Of a stretch of 64,000 nucleotides of DNA, positions 1 through 8,335 are shown in pieces. The translations under genes were made by a program, and so were the position numbers. This stretch comes from Peptococcaceae bacterium BRH_c4a (GTDB lineage Bacteria; Bacillota; Desulfotomaculia; Desulfotomaculales; Desulfocucumaceae): NCBI GenBank assembly GCA_000961585.1, contig LADN01000089.1:45184-109183 (forward strand), in the 5' to 3' direction. Position 1 is the first letter of the stretch; each line of letters begins with the position of its first letter. A model generated the notes under the pieces. The model was not told the origin of the DNA. It ran no database searches and worked only from the letters and a program-made list of their open reading frames with translations.

Positions 1-2
1 TA

Positions 3-542
3 ATAGCCGCCACCAACAGGGATATTGAAAAGCTGATGGAAGAAGGGAAATTTCGGGAGGATTTGTACTACCGCCTGAATGTCATCGTCATCCTGATCCC
101 TCCCTTAAGGGAACGAAAAGGCGATATATACCCTCTGACCACACACCTGATCAGAAAATACAACCGCATACTGGGGTGCCGGGTCAGGGGAGCAAGTCCC
201 CAAGCCATGGAAATACTGACCAATCACTGGTGGCCCGGCAATGTAAGAGAGTTGGAAAACGTGGTGGAGAGGGCGCTAAACATAGTCACCGACGGAGATA
301 TCCTTCCCACTCACCTGCCACAATACCTGCTGAGCCATCACAATCTGAAAAAGCCGGAAAATGAGGCCAAAATATCAGGCCTCAACATGATCAGCAGCAT
401 TGCCTCCACCGAAAAGGAACTGGTCACCCGCGCTCTGGCGGAGGCCGGCGGCAACCGATCCAAAGCCGCCGAAATACTGGGCATAAGCAGGACCAAACTT
501 TATGACAGACTTAAAAAGCACGGCATAAAGCATAAGCAGTGA
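3..542 (+). CDS. Sigma-54-dependent transcriptional activator, C-terminal part (5' truncated by window)
   Basis: The reading frame is open from the window edge, so only the last ~180 residues are seen. It starts inside the AAA+ domain: 'IAATNRD' (sensor I region), then FREDLYYRLNV and the IPPLRERKGDI sequence with the arginine finger, followed by WWPGNVRELENVVERA (sensor II). The last ~45 residues form a Fis-type helix-turn-helix (EAGGNRSKAAEILGISRTKLYDRLKK). This is the standard architecture of enhancer-binding proteins that remodel RNA polymerase-sigma54 by ATP hydrolysis. The N-terminal sensory domain lies outside the window, so the signal is unknown. The gene converges on the nucleoside transporter operon with a 36-base gap, so it need not regulate it. 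Confidence 0.93.
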   Translation: MAATNRDIEKLMEEGKFREDLYYRLNVIVILIPPLRERKGDIYPLTTHLIRKYNRILGCRVRGASPQAMEILTNHWWPGNVRELENVVERALNIVTDGDILPTHLPQYLLSHHNLKKPENEAKISGLNMISSIASTEKELVTRALAEAGGNRSKAAEILGISRTKLYDRLKKHGIKHKQ

Positions 543-578
543 CATTAGCTGTAAGCTATAACCTGACTTCAAAGGATC

Positions 579-1523
579 TTATCTTTCTTCCCGGTCAAAG
601 GGAATGCCCAGCGCCCCGGGTGTGCCGGTCCGTGCCGCCCTGTTGCGGCCTATAACAATAATCAGCACCAGAACGGTAAAAATATAGGGCATCATCTTCA
701 GAAAGAAAGAGGGCACCAGCACCCCCATAACCTGCAGCCTGAAACCGATGGCATCTATTCCCCCGAAAATGTACGAGCCCACCATTGCCCTCAGAGGATT
801 CCAAAGGGCGAAAATAACCAGGGCCACCGCTATCCATCCCCTGCCTGCGGTCATGTTTTCCAGCCATGAAGGCGCATATGCCAGGGAAAGGTATGCCCCT
901 CCCAGCCCTGCCAACATGCCCCCGGCTATGACATGCAGGTACCTTGAAAGAAAAACCTGGACCCCCAGGGAATCCGAAGCCGAAGGGTTCTCCCCTATGG
1001 CCCTCAGGTGAAGCCCGGGCCTGGTCCTGTAAATGTATAGCCACAATGCCGGAACCAGCAGGTAGGTCAGGTAAACCAGGGGATCATGATTAAAAAAAAT
1101 GGGTCCTATTACCGGTATATCACCAAGCGCCGCCAGCGGCTTGGAAGAGAAGGGCAGCGGCACCGGCACTCCGATATAGTCTTTGCCCAGATATCCGCTG
1201 AGGCCTGTACCAAATATGGTCAGGGCCAGACCGCTGACCACCTGGTTTGACCTGAGGGTAATGGTTAGGAATGCGTGTATAAATGCCACCATTCCCCCCG
1301 CCACCATTGAGGCCAGCACCCCGGCCCAGGGGTTCCTGAAATGCACCGCCGCTATAAAGCCGCAAACAGCTCCAATCAACATCATTCCCTCAACACCCAG
1401 GTTGATTACACCCGACCTTTCGGCCAGCAGCTCACCCAGTGCGGCGTAAAGTATAGGCGTCCCGGCGGTTACCGCCGCGGCCAGTATTAATATGAGAACG
1501 TTTGTCTCCCCTCCGTGGCTCAC
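579..1523 (-). CDS. BMP-family nucleoside ABC transporter, second permease subunit
   Basis: Integral membrane permease of the branched-chain/nucleoside (YufQ/NupQ-like, BPD_transp_2) family, about 314 residues with 8-9 hydrophobic segments. The ILYAALGELLAERSGVINLG segment followed by GVEGMM is the family signature near the N-terminus. An open frame extends upstream to 1865 but its extra ~114 residues are arginine/glycine-rich shadow sequence of the neighbouring permease. I therefore choose the GTG at 1523, which overlaps the upstream stop codon (GTGA), as expected for translational coupling. Partner of the permease at 1520-2602, the ATPase at 2599-4119 and the lipoprotein at 4245-5366. The likely substrate is a nucleoside or purine, inferred from family. 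Confidence 0.88.
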   Translation of the reverse strand: MSHGGETNVLILILAAAVTAGTPILYAALGELLAERSGVINLGVEGMMLIGAVCGFIAAVHFRNPWAGVLASMVAGGMVAFIHAFLTITLRSNQVVSGLALTIFGTGLSGYLGKDYIGVPVPLPFSSKPLAALGDIPVIGPIFFNHDPLVYLTYLLVPALWLYIYRTRPGLHLRAIGENPSASDSLGVQVFLSRYLHVIAGGMLAGLGGAYLSLAYAPSWLENMTAGRGWIAVALVIFALWNPLRAMVGSYIFGGIDAIGFRLQVMGVLVPSFFLKMMPYIFTVLVLIIVIGRNRAARTGTPGALGIPFDREER

Positions 1524-2602
1524 CGGGCAACCCCCCTGTCTGCAAACCTGATCCTGAATCTGGAGAATATTTCTCCTCCCAAAACGAAAAACAGAATGGC
1601 CCCCTGAAGCATTGTAGCCACCGATGCCGGTACGCCACTGGTCTGCACCAGATAGCCCCCCACCTGAAGGCCTCCGAAAAGCACTGCCACAAATATGATG
1701 GCAAAGGGATTCAGTTTGCTCAGCCAGGCCACAATAATGGCAGTGTAACCGTATCCCGGGCTGAGGCCGTGCTGGAGCCTTCCAGTGATTCCGCTTACCT
1801 CTGTCATCCCGGCCAGGCCGCTGACGGCCCCGCTTAAAAGCATGACCAGGAGTATGTTGCGCCATATATCCATTCCTGCATACCTGGCGGCTGCAGGACT
1901 CTCACCGATAACCCTTATTTCAAATCCCCACCTGCTGCGATTCATTACTATATAAAGCATTACGGCGATCAGCAGGGCAAATAAAATGCCGCTGTGCACC
2001 CTGGAGTCTCCCAGGGTGCTTAACCTGGCCGCCCCGGCAAAGGGGGCGCTCAGCGGGAAGTTAAACCCGTCCGGGTCCTTCCATGGGCCGTAAACCAGAT
2101 AGTCCACCCATAGCATGGCCACATAGTTCAGCATCAGCGTGGTAATTACCTCGTTAACCCCCAGGCAGGCCCTGGGTATGGCCGTCAGTATAGCCCACAA
2201 CCCCCCGGCCGCCATTCCCAGAAGTATCATGGCCGGTATCATAATATAGGCCGGCAGTCCGGGAAAAGTCAGGGGAACCCAACTGGCGGCAAAAGCTCCC
2301 ATGTAAAGTTGTCCCTCAGCTCCTATATTCCACAAACGCATCCTGAAGGCAATGGAAACACCCAGAGCACAAAGAGCGATTGGAATAGCCTTGACCACGG
2401 TCTCGGAAAGTCCGTAAGACGAACCGAAGGCCCCTGAAAACATCAGCAAATAAATCTCCTGGGGATCATGGCCATTGATCGCCAGGAAAATGCCGCCCAG
2501 CACCAGAGAAAGAAAAACCGACGCAGCCGGGGTGATAAAAACCGAGGCCGCCGGTGGGAACAGTCTTCTTTCCAGATAAAATATCCTTGCCAAAGCTTTC
2601 AT
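1520..2602 (-). CDS. BMP-family nucleoside ABC transporter, first permease subunit
   Basis: A 360-residue polytopic membrane protein of the YufP/NupP-like permease family. It has an N-terminal basic stretch, a first hydrophobic segment near residues 15-40, and the conserved GLSETVVKAIPIALCALGVS and MRLWNIGAEGQLYMGA motifs of this family. Its ATG overlaps the ATPase stop as ATGA (2599-2602) and follows a GGAGG-like ribosome binding site inside the upstream gene, so it is translated with the ATPase. It should pair with the smaller permease downstream to form the membrane channel. The assignment to nucleoside rather than sugar rests on the companion BMP lipoprotein. Confidence 0.9.
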   Translation of the reverse strand: MKALARIFYLERRLFPPAASVFITPAASVFLSLVLGGIFLAINGHDPQEIYLLMFSGAFGSSYGLSETVVKAIPIALCALGVSIAFRMRLWNIGAEGQLYMGAFAASWVPLTFPGLPAYIMIPAMILLGMAAGGLWAILTAIPRACLGVNEVITTLMLNYVAMLWVDYLVYGPWKDPDGFNFPLSAPFAGAARLSTLGDSRVHSGILFALLIAVMLYIVMNRSRWGFEIRVIGESPAAARYAGMDIWRNILLVMLLSGAVSGLAGMTEVSGITGRLQHGLSPGYGYTAIIVAWLSKLNPFAIIFVAVLFGGLQVGGYLVQTSGVPASVATMLQGAILFFVLGGEIFSRFRIRFADRGVAR

Positions 2603-4119
2603 GCCCCTACCTCCGAGCCAGCCGCCCCCATCATTAAAAGACCTACGTCTTCCGGCTTAACCTTGTCCCCTCCGGGCATTATCCCTGCAATGGAACCTTC
2701 AAACATTACACCCACCCGGTCGCACAGCTTCAGTATCTCATCCAGGTCCTCGGATATAAGTAATACAGCCGTTCCTTTGCTGCGAAGTTCCAACAGCATG
2801 CCATGAACGGCCTCGGTTGCCCCCACATCCAGCCCCCTTACCGGGTAAACCACCACCATAAGAGAAGGGTTGGCGGATATTTCCCTGGCCAGCAGAAGAC
2901 GCTGCAGGTTACCTCCCGATAGCATTGCCACAGGAGATTTAAGGTCGGCCACCTTGATGCCGAAATCCTCAACCAGCCTGCCGGCTTCCCGGCCGGCGCA
3001 GCTATAATTGATAAGCCACCTGCCGGAGTAATCCGGCTTGCGGTAATTTTTCAAAATGATATTATCCACTACCCCCAGGCCTGGAACCAGCCCTGTTCCC
3101 AGCCGGTCCTCCGGAACATAGCTAACCCCCAGGTCGGCTATTGATCTGGGTGAGCGGTTGGTTACATTAACACCGTTTATCATTATCTTTCCGCCGTGCA
3201 CCCACCTCAGACCGGCCACGGCCTCTGCCAGTTCCTTCTGTCCATTGCCGGCTACCCCGGCAATACCGAATATTTCCCCTTTGCATACCGAAAAGGACAC
3301 CCTTTTTAGTGCCTCTCCGCCCACATCCTTCATGGCCCCCACTCCCCGAAGCTCCAGCACTGTTTCCCCGGGAGTTTCCCCGCCCCCATTGCGGGCTGGG
3401 GCCACATCCCTACCCACCATCAGTCGGGCCAGTTTTCTTTCGGTGATGTCCTTACTGTCCAGAACTGCCGCCACCCTGCCTCCGCGCAAAACGGTGACCC
3501 GGTCAGCGGCTGAAAGCACTTCGTTCAGTTTATGGGTGATCAGTATTACCGATCGTCCGGAAGCGGCAAATTTTTTAAGGTTTTCAAAAAGCTCCGCCGA
3601 TTCCTGGGGAGTCAGCACGGCGGTGGGCTCGTCCATAATCAGCAGATCGGACCCCCGGTAAAGCATTTTCAGTATTTCCACCCTCTGTCTTTCCCCCACC
3701 GAAATCTGGCTTACCAGGGCAGCGGGATCGACATTGAGACCGAAGCTGCGGCTTAAGCCGGCTACCTTTTCCGATAGTTTATCAAGACTGTAAAAAAAGG
3801 GCGTGCTCCAGTGACCCAGTATAATATTCTCCACCACAGTGAATTTTTCCACCAGCTTAAAGTGCTGGTGCACCATTCCAATGCCGCAGCTTATAGCATC
3901 CCTGGGGGCCCGAAGCGTCACCTCGCAGCCCCGCACCAGTATTTTACCGCTGTCGGGCCGGTACATCCCGGCCAGAATGGACATGAGAGTGCTCTTGCCC
4001 GAGCCGTTCTCCCCAAGCAAGGCGTGGATTTCACCAGGCGCCACTGAAAAATCAACGTTGTCGTTGGCAACGACTCCGGGAAACCGCTTGGTAATCCCTT
4101 TCATCTCAATAAACTTCAC
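2599..4119 (-). CDS. Nucleoside ABC transporter ATP-binding protein (two fused NBDs)
   Basis: A 506-residue duplicated ATPase resembling RbsA/YufO. The first half has Walker A GENGSGKST, signature ISVGERQR and Walker B LLIMDEPTAVLTP. The second half has GVAGNGQKE in place of a full P-loop, LSGGNLQRL, and VYPVRGLDVGA, in which the catalytic Glu of Walker B is absent. A degenerate second ATPase site is normal for this family, so this is not decay. The start is GTG at 4119, eight bases after GGGGGA. It sits between the substrate-binding lipoprotein and the two permeases in one minus-strand operon, with a 125-base gap to the lipoprotein gene that holds a short word-repeat tract. Confidence 0.93.
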   Translation of the reverse strand: MKFIEMKGITKRFPGVVANDNVDFSVAPGEIHALLGENGSGKSTLMSILAGMYRPDSGKILVRGCEVTLRAPRDAISCGIGMVHQHFKLVEKFTVVENIILGHWSTPFFYSLDKLSEKVAGLSRSFGLNVDPAALVSQISVGERQRVEILKMLYRGSDLLIMDEPTAVLTPQESAELFENLKKFAASGRSVILITHKLNEVLSAADRVTVLRGGRVAAVLDSKDITERKLARLMVGRDVAPARNGGGETPGETVLELRGVGAMKDVGGEALKRVSFSVCKGEIFGIAGVAGNGQKELAEAVAGLRWVHGGKIMINGVNVTNRSPRSIADLGVSYVPEDRLGTGLVPGLGVVDNIILKNYRKPDYSGRWLINYSCAGREAGRLVEDFGIKVADLKSPVAMLSGGNLQRLLLAREISANPSLMVVVYPVRGLDVGATEAVHGMLLELRSKGTAVLLISEDLDEILKLCDRVGVMFEGSIAGIMPGGDKVKPEDVGLLMMGAAGSEVGA

Positions 4120-4190
4120 GTATATAATCCCCCATAAACCGACCGCTGACGGTTATCCCGCCAGCGGCCCTTACAGATTTTTACAAACCG

Positions 4191-4235
4191 GATTTGGTTA
4201 TTGGTTGCTGGTTAATTACCTATTACCTACGTCCT
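4191..4235. repeat. Short word-repeat tract (GGTTATTGGTTG / ACCTATTACC type)
   Basis: Between the lipoprotein and ATPase genes lies a stretch of iterated near-identical words, GGTTATTGGTTGCTGGTTAA followed by ACCTATTACCTA, the second half being partly the reverse complement of the first. The same word family recurs near 9.3, 12.1 and 51.6 kb. No gene is present. Confidence 0.55.
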
Positions 4236-4244
4236 CTCTCAGCG

Positions 4245-5366
4245 TTATTTCTTTTTGGGTATGGTTCCTTCCACGCCCTCCACGAACCAGTCAAAGCTGA
4301 GCATATCCTGGTCGGTCATTTTCTGCCCCTCGGGCACCTTCACCGATCCGGACTGGTCCTTGACAGGTCCTGTGAATACGTCCCATTTACCGCTTAAAAT
4401 AAGCTGTTTCTTATCTTCAATAATCTTCTTGACATCATCCGGCACCATGGGTCCGAAAGGCGCTATATCAACAATCTTGTCGCTCATGGAACCCCAGTAC
4501 TGTTCGGACTTCCAGGTCTTCTCCCTGACGGCCTTAACGGTATTTACATAGAACGGGCCCCAGTTCCAGACCGCGGATGTCAAAACGGCCTTGGGAGCGT
4601 ACTTGCTCATATCGCTGTTGTAACCTATGCCGTATTTGCCCTTTTCCTCTGCAGCCTGCATGGGGCCGGGGGTGTCCTGGTGCTGGGCTATAACATCGGA
4701 ACCGGCGTCCAGCAGTGTTTTTCCGGCCTCTTTTTCAGCAGCGGGATCATACCATGTATTGGTCCATACAACCTGCACCTTGGCGTTTGGGTTGACCGCC
4801 CTCACACCCTGGGTAAAGGCATTGATCCCCCTGACCACCTCGGGAATCGGGAAGGCGGCCACGTACCCTATCTTGTTGCTCCTGGTCATTTTGCCGGCCA
4901 CTATCCCCGTGAGGTAGCGGGTCTGGTATATACGGCCGAAGTATGTTCCTACATTTTTATCGGTTTTAAACCCGGAGCAGTGCATGAAGACAACATCGGG
5001 GTATTTCTTGGCCACATTTATGGTGGGATCCATATAACCGAAGCTGGTGGCAAAAATCACCTTGTTACCCTGCTCGGCCAGTTGCGTAAGCACCCTCTCG
5101 GAATCCGCACCCTCGGGCACTGACTCAACGAAGGCGGATTTCACGTAAGGCAATTGCTTTTCCAGGTACTTTCTGCCCTCATCGTGGGCATAGGTCCACC
5201 CGGCGTCCCCCACCGGGCCCACATACATAAAGGCCACTTTGAGTTTTTCAGCATCCCCGGCGGGAGCTTTGGTTTCTTCTTTTTTGCCGCCGCAGCCGGA
5301 AACCAGCAAAGCCACCGCCAGCATCAGCACTGCCGCCAGCACCGGAAAAATTTTAAAACTCTTCAA
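4245..5366 (-). CDS. BMP/PnrA-type substrate-binding lipoprotein of the nucleoside importer
   Basis: A 373-residue extracytoplasmic solute-binding lipoprotein. It has a basic start, a hydrophobic h-region and the lipobox LLVSGC, so Cys at about residue 25 would be lipid-anchored after signal peptidase II cleavage. A charged, Ala/Lys-rich linker follows. The mature part has family features: KVAFMYVGPVGDAGW, GRKYLEKQL and a central GKMTRSNKIGYVAAFPIPEVVRGINAF split over two stretches. BMP/PnrA proteins bind purine nucleosides. The start is TTG at 5366, preceded by a strong AAAGGAGGGG at good spacing. It heads a minus-strand operon with the ATPase and two permeases. Confidence 0.93.
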   Translation of the reverse strand: MKSFKIFPVLAAVLMLAVALLVSGCGGKKEETKAPAGDAEKLKVAFMYVGPVGDAGWTYAHDEGRKYLEKQLPYVKSAFVESVPEGADSERVLTQLAEQGNKVIFATSFGYMDPTINVAKKYPDVVFMHCSGFKTDKNVGTYFGRIYQTRYLTGIVAGKMTRSNKIGYVAAFPIPEVVRGINAFTQGVRAVNPNAKVQVVWTNTWYDPAAEKEAGKTLLDAGSDVIAQHQDTPGPMQAAEEKGKYGIGYNSDMSKYAPKAVLTSAVWNWGPFYVNTVKAVREKTWKSEQYWGSMSDKIVDIAPFGPMVPDDVKKIIEDKKQLILSGKWDVFTGPVKDQSGSVKVPEGQKMTDQDMLSFDWFVEGVEGTIPKKK

Positions 5367-5390
5367 CTCTTACCCCTCCTTTAAAAATCT

Positions 5391-5421
5391 CAATCTTTTT
5401 TTATTCAATCTTTTTTTATTC
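5391..5421. repeat. Two tandem copies of a 15-base T-rich unit
   Basis: Upstream of the lipoprotein gene the unit AATCTTTTTTTATTC occurs twice in direct succession. It lies in the presumed leader of the importer operon. It might be simple slippage. No riboswitch fold was recognised in the 200 bases upstream of the gene. Confidence 0.5.
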
Positions 5422-5567
5422 AATGCAGGCGGCGGAAATCCTCCCGGTCAGCACTAAACTTGGCTATAAACAATTGATCGACTTTTGATCCCAGAAGGTT
5501 GTAGAAAAAATAAGATTTGTTTTATGCCTTGAATGATTATCTCCCCTTTCCAAAGAACCTTAACTAT

Positions 5568-6050
5568 AAAAAAACGCCCTGACGGGCGTTGCCGTCTTGC
5601 AGACGGCGGAATCCAGGAGCCAGGAGCCAGAATCCAGAATGGTGACAGGCTGCCTTAAAAGCGACCCTCAAGAGACCCCACAGCGACATGCAGTGAGGGG
5701 GAGTGATTTGAGTCCGTGCGGAATGTACCGGAGGCTGCTACTGTCTCTTAACGACCGAGCCTACGGAATGCCGAGCCGGCTGCAGGACGCAGCCGGAAGC
5801 CGGAATCGACGCAAGGATGCGGCGTTGGAGGCGGTCGGCATTCCGTTGGCGACCGAGTTTAGAGACAGTTGCAGCCGGAGGTTATGCAGGCCGGACTTAA
5901 ATCGCTCCGCCTACCCATTAGCGACAATGCAGCGACCCTCAAGTGACCCCGGAGCGACCCCAGAAAAACTCTGGGCTTGCATAAAAATGCTTTGGCGATT
6001 TAGCGCTTTAGCACTTTAATATGGCATATACTTTCCTAAGCGATAAAAAA
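5568..6050 (-). repeat. Long structured repeat element, copy 1
   Basis: A ~480-base element also found at 12552-12961, 45702-46163 and 63431-63932. I orient it so that the intrinsic-terminator-like hairpin is its 3' end, which puts this copy on the minus strand. From the plus-strand side it holds: hairpin ACGCCC/GGGCGT with a T-run on the minus strand, hairpin GCCGTCT/AGACGGC, a GAATCCAGGAGCCAG word tract, a GCGACCCTCAAG..GACCCC motif, then a nested imperfect inverted repeat of about 270 bases. The arms include GAGTGATTTGAGTCC with GGACTTAAATCGCTC and CTGTCTCT with AGAGACAG. The tip carries a perfect CCGGCTGC/GCAGCCGG hairpin. After the arms come a second GCGACCCTCAAG motif and small hairpins (CCAGA/TCTGG, GCAT/ATGC). 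An open frame across it appears spurious. Confidence 0.85.
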
Positions 6051-6074
6051 CAGGACAGTTGATTGGACAACTAG

Positions 6075-6109
6075 ATAAATACCTGCTGCAGACGGCGGCA
6101 GGTATTTAT
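6075..6109. other. 12-bp perfect inverted repeat
   Basis: ATAAATACCTGC (6075-6086) and GCAGGTATTTAT (6098-6109) are exact reverse complements around an 11-base loop that contains GCAGACGGC, a fragment also seen in the neighbouring repeat element. A TTTTAAATTTT tract follows. It could act as a terminator separating element copy 1 from the efflux operon, or be a remnant of element insertion. Confidence 0.6.
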
Positions 6110-6123
6110 TTTAAATTTTAATG

Positions 6124-6190
6124 TTGTAACCAGTTAATAGCAGTGTTATTATGATACCAGGTAAACTTTATGCGTTTCTTTAGTTTACCT
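6124..6190 (+). promoter_or_regulatory. Promoter and candidate TetR operator for the efflux operon
   Basis: A sigma-A-like promoter is visible: -35 TTGTAA (6124-6129), 17-base spacer, -10 TATTAT (6147-6152). Immediately downstream is a perfect inverted repeat, AGGTAAACT (6159-6167) and AGTTTACCT (6182-6190), separated by 14 bases. The placement just after the expected transcription start is typical for a repressor that blocks initiation. The TetR-family gene at the end of the same operon (10562-11197) is the obvious candidate repressor; that link is inferred. Confidence 0.6.
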
Positions 6191-6216
6191 TAATGCCTAA
6201 TTAATTTGTCGGGGGT

Positions 6217-7203
6217 ATGGCTGTGAAAAAGAAAATATTGGCACTGGCATTTATGGTGATGGTGATATCCGCATCGTACTGGGGCTACACCAGGTACGCC
6301 TCCGATAAGCCCAGGGGCATCCAGGTCAGCGGAACCATTGAGGCCACCGAGGTCAACCTGACTGCCAGGGTGCCCGGACCGCTGGAATTTGTATCGGTCA
6401 AGCAGGGGGATAATGTTAGAAAAAACCAGCTTGTGGCCAGGATTAGCCGTAATGACCTGGTGGCCCAGAAAGAAAGGGATTCCCTGTCGGTTCAGAAGGC
6501 TGAGGCCCAGCTTTCAGACCTGGTCTCGGGGGCCCGGGAACAGGAAATCAGTGATGCCCGGGCAGCGGTGAGTACCGCCCAGGTGAGCTACGACAAAGCA
6601 AATACCGATTACCAAAGGGCCCTGGCCCTCCGCCAGAGCGGGGCCATGTCTGACGCCGACCTGGAAAAGGCTGAAACCGCCCTTAAGCTTTCCAAAAATC
6701 AGACGGACTCGGCCCAGTCAAGGCTAAGCCTTATAGAATCGGGCAGCCGGCCTGATCAGGTCAGGGCCGCCGGGATTGAGCTGGAAAGGAACAAGGCCGT
6801 TCTCAAGGCCTCGGAAGCAATACTGGACGACACTGTAATAAACAGCCCCATCGACGGAACGGTGGTTACCAGAAATTACGAGCCAGGCGAATTCGTCCCG
6901 GCGGGAGCCCCTGTGGTGACGGTGGCCAACCTGAGCGACATGTGGATAAGGGTATACGTACCCACTGATGATCTCCCCTGGACAAAACTGGGCCAGCAGG
7001 TTAGTTTTACAGTTAGCGGCTTGGCAGAACAGTTCAGTGGAATAATAGTGGAAATTTCCCCCAAGGGGGAGTTTACCCCCAAGAGCATTCAGACCAGGCT
7101 GGAAAGAACCAACATAGTATACGCCGTAAAGGTCAGAATAGATAACCCAAACGGCATTTTCAAGCCCGGGATGCCGGCGGATGTGACTATACCTAACAGG
7201 TAA
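6217..7203 (+). CDS. HlyD-family membrane fusion / efflux adaptor protein
   Basis: A 328-residue adaptor with one N-terminal membrane segment (about residues 6-22). It has a split biotinyl-lipoyl-like domain, with the first half around VSGTIEATEVNLTARV and QGDNVRKNQLVARI and the second half near INSPIDGTVVTRNYEPGE. A long Ala/Gln-rich coiled coil lies between them. A beta-barrel region follows (MWIRVYVPTDDL). It resembles YbhG-type adaptors that work with ABC-2 exporters. ATG is preceded by CGGGGGT. In a Gram-positive type cell such adaptors can work without an outer membrane channel; the substrate is unknown. It heads the operon of two ATPases and one permease. Confidence 0.9.
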   Translation: MAVKKKILALAFMVMVISASYWGYTRYASDKPRGIQVSGTIEATEVNLTARVPGPLEFVSVKQGDNVRKNQLVARISRNDLVAQKERDSLSVQKAEAQLSDLVSGAREQEISDARAAVSTAQVSYDKANTDYQRALALRQSGAMSDADLEKAETALKLSKNQTDSAQSRLSLIESGSRPDQVRAAGIELERNKAVLKASEAILDDTVINSPIDGTVVTRNYEPGEFVPAGAPVVTVANLSDMWIRVYVPTDDLPWTKLGQQVSFTVSGLAEQFSGIIVEISPKGEFTPKSIQTRLERTNIVYAVKVRIDNPNGIFKPGMPADVTIPNR

Positions 7204-7215
7204 GCCATTACTGTC

Positions 7216-7403
7216 GGAATACAGGAGTCAGAACTCAAACCCCCATGCCGCAAGGTACTGCGGCACCACGGAGGATGACAAAAATCTGAACTACCAGAGA
7301 GAACATGGATTGCAATTGAAATTTGACGCCCAATTAACTTGCGCAATTAAGCAAGCAAATGAGGAATACCCTGACCATTCTGACTCCTGTCTCCTGTATT
7401 CTG
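7216..7403. repeat. Inverted-repeat element of the CAGGAGTCAGAA family (a)
   Basis: The 226-base gap between the adaptor and the ATPase gene is filled by an element with inverted ends: GGAATACAGGAGTCAGAA at the left and TTCTGACTCCTGTCTCCTG plus TATTCTG at the right. The interior contains GCAAGCAAATGAGGAATACC. The same ends and interior words recur at 11145-11280 and 58242-58353, so it is a small MITE-like family. It would lengthen the operon message by about 190 bases. Confidence 0.7.
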
Positions 7404-7429
7404 CCCTTTTCGGGAAGGCTGGTGATTTT

Positions 7430-8335
7430 ATGATTAACATTAACGGGCTGACCAAAAAGTTCGGCCGGATAGCCACAGTAAACGATGTCACAATGAGGGT
7501 GGGCCGTGGAGAAATATTTGGCCTGGTGGGTCCCGACGGGGCCGGAAAAACAACTCTGATTCGCATGCTGTGCGGGATAATTACCCCCAGCGGGGGGACC
7601 GTGACTCTGCTGGGAGATTCCAGCCATAACGGGCGGTCAAAGTCCCACATAGGCTACATGCCCCAGAGATTCAGCCTTTACGGTGATTTGACGGTTATGG
7701 AGAATATAAATTTTTTCGGCCGAATGTATGATCTGGATAAAAACACCACCGGGCAAAGAGCCTCTGAATTACTGGAAATAACCAACCTTACCGGGTTTAA
7801 ATCAAGACTTGCCGATAACCTCTCCGGGGGAATGAAGCAGAAACTGGCCCTTACTTGCGCTCTGCTCTCCAGGCCGGATCTCATTATACTGGATGAGCCC
7901 ACCTTCGGGGTGGACCCGGAATCAAGGAAGGAATTCTGGAAAATTCTTTACCGACTGAACAAGGATGGTGTGACCATACTGGTATCCACTTCATATATGG
8001 ACGAAGCCGAGCTGTGCAAAAAGGTGGCCATCATGAACGAGGGAAAACTGGTGGCGGTGGATTCACCGGCTAGCTTTAAAAAAAATTTTGCTTATAAAAT
8101 ACTGGAGCTCAATGCCGATATTAAGGAGCCTGAATTCCTGGGGACTCTTCCGGGGATTCTGGACGCCGACTTTTTCGGAGACAGGTACCATATAAGAGTG
8201 GCCGAAGCTAACAGCGGAATGAAAATAATAACTGACTCACTGGTTAGCCGGGGAATTGAAATAACCCTGCTGAGGGAGGTTCCTCCCACCATCGAGGACA
8301 TCTTTGTGGCCCTGGTCGAAAGGGAGGCGGTGTAG
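7430..8335 (+). CDS. ABC-2 type exporter ATP-binding protein 1
   Basis: A 301-residue single nucleotide-binding domain with Walker A GPDGAGKTT, signature LSGGMKQKLAL, Walker B LIILDEPTFGVDP and the C-terminal extension common in drug-export ATPases. An open frame runs 40 codons upstream to 7310, but that part is encoded by the repeat element. The ATG at 7430, just after GGAAGG..GGTGAT, matches where family members begin (MININGLTKKFG). It is followed after zero bases by a second ATPase gene. Together with the adaptor and the permease it resembles the YbhGFSR system, in which the two ATPase modules are fused in one protein; here they are separate. Confidence 0.92.
   Translation: MININGLTKKFGRIATVNDVTMRVGRGEIFGLVGPDGAGKTTLIRMLCGIITPSGGTVTLLGDSSHNGRSKSHIGYMPQRFSLYGDLTVMENINFFGRMYDLDKNTTGQRASELLEITNLTGFKSRLADNLSGGMKQKLALTCALLSRPDLIILDEPTFGVDPESRKEFWKILYRLNKDGVTILVSTSYMDEAELCKKVAIMNEGKLVAVDSPASFKKNFAYKILELNADIKEPEFLGTLPGILDADFFGDRYHIRVAEANSGMKIITDSLVSRGIEITLLREVPPTIEDIFVALVEREAV

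Noticed and set aside
1524..1865. N-terminal 114-codon extension of the second nucleoside permease
   Set aside because: The extension overlaps the coding end of the first permease and is Arg/Gly-rich; the GTG at 1523 gives family length and a coupled start.
5597..6019. 140-codon open frame across repeat copy 1 (and similar frames in copies 2 and 4)
   Set aside because: The frame lies wholly in the structured repeat, its product is rich in Arg/Ser/Pro without a domain, and base changes between copies follow pairing instead of codons. Copy 4's frame differs.
5568..6050. Integron attC site interpretation of the palindromic repeat
   Set aside because: The element is far longer than attC sites, lacks recognisable R'/R'' core sites and is not adjacent to gene cassettes or an integrase.
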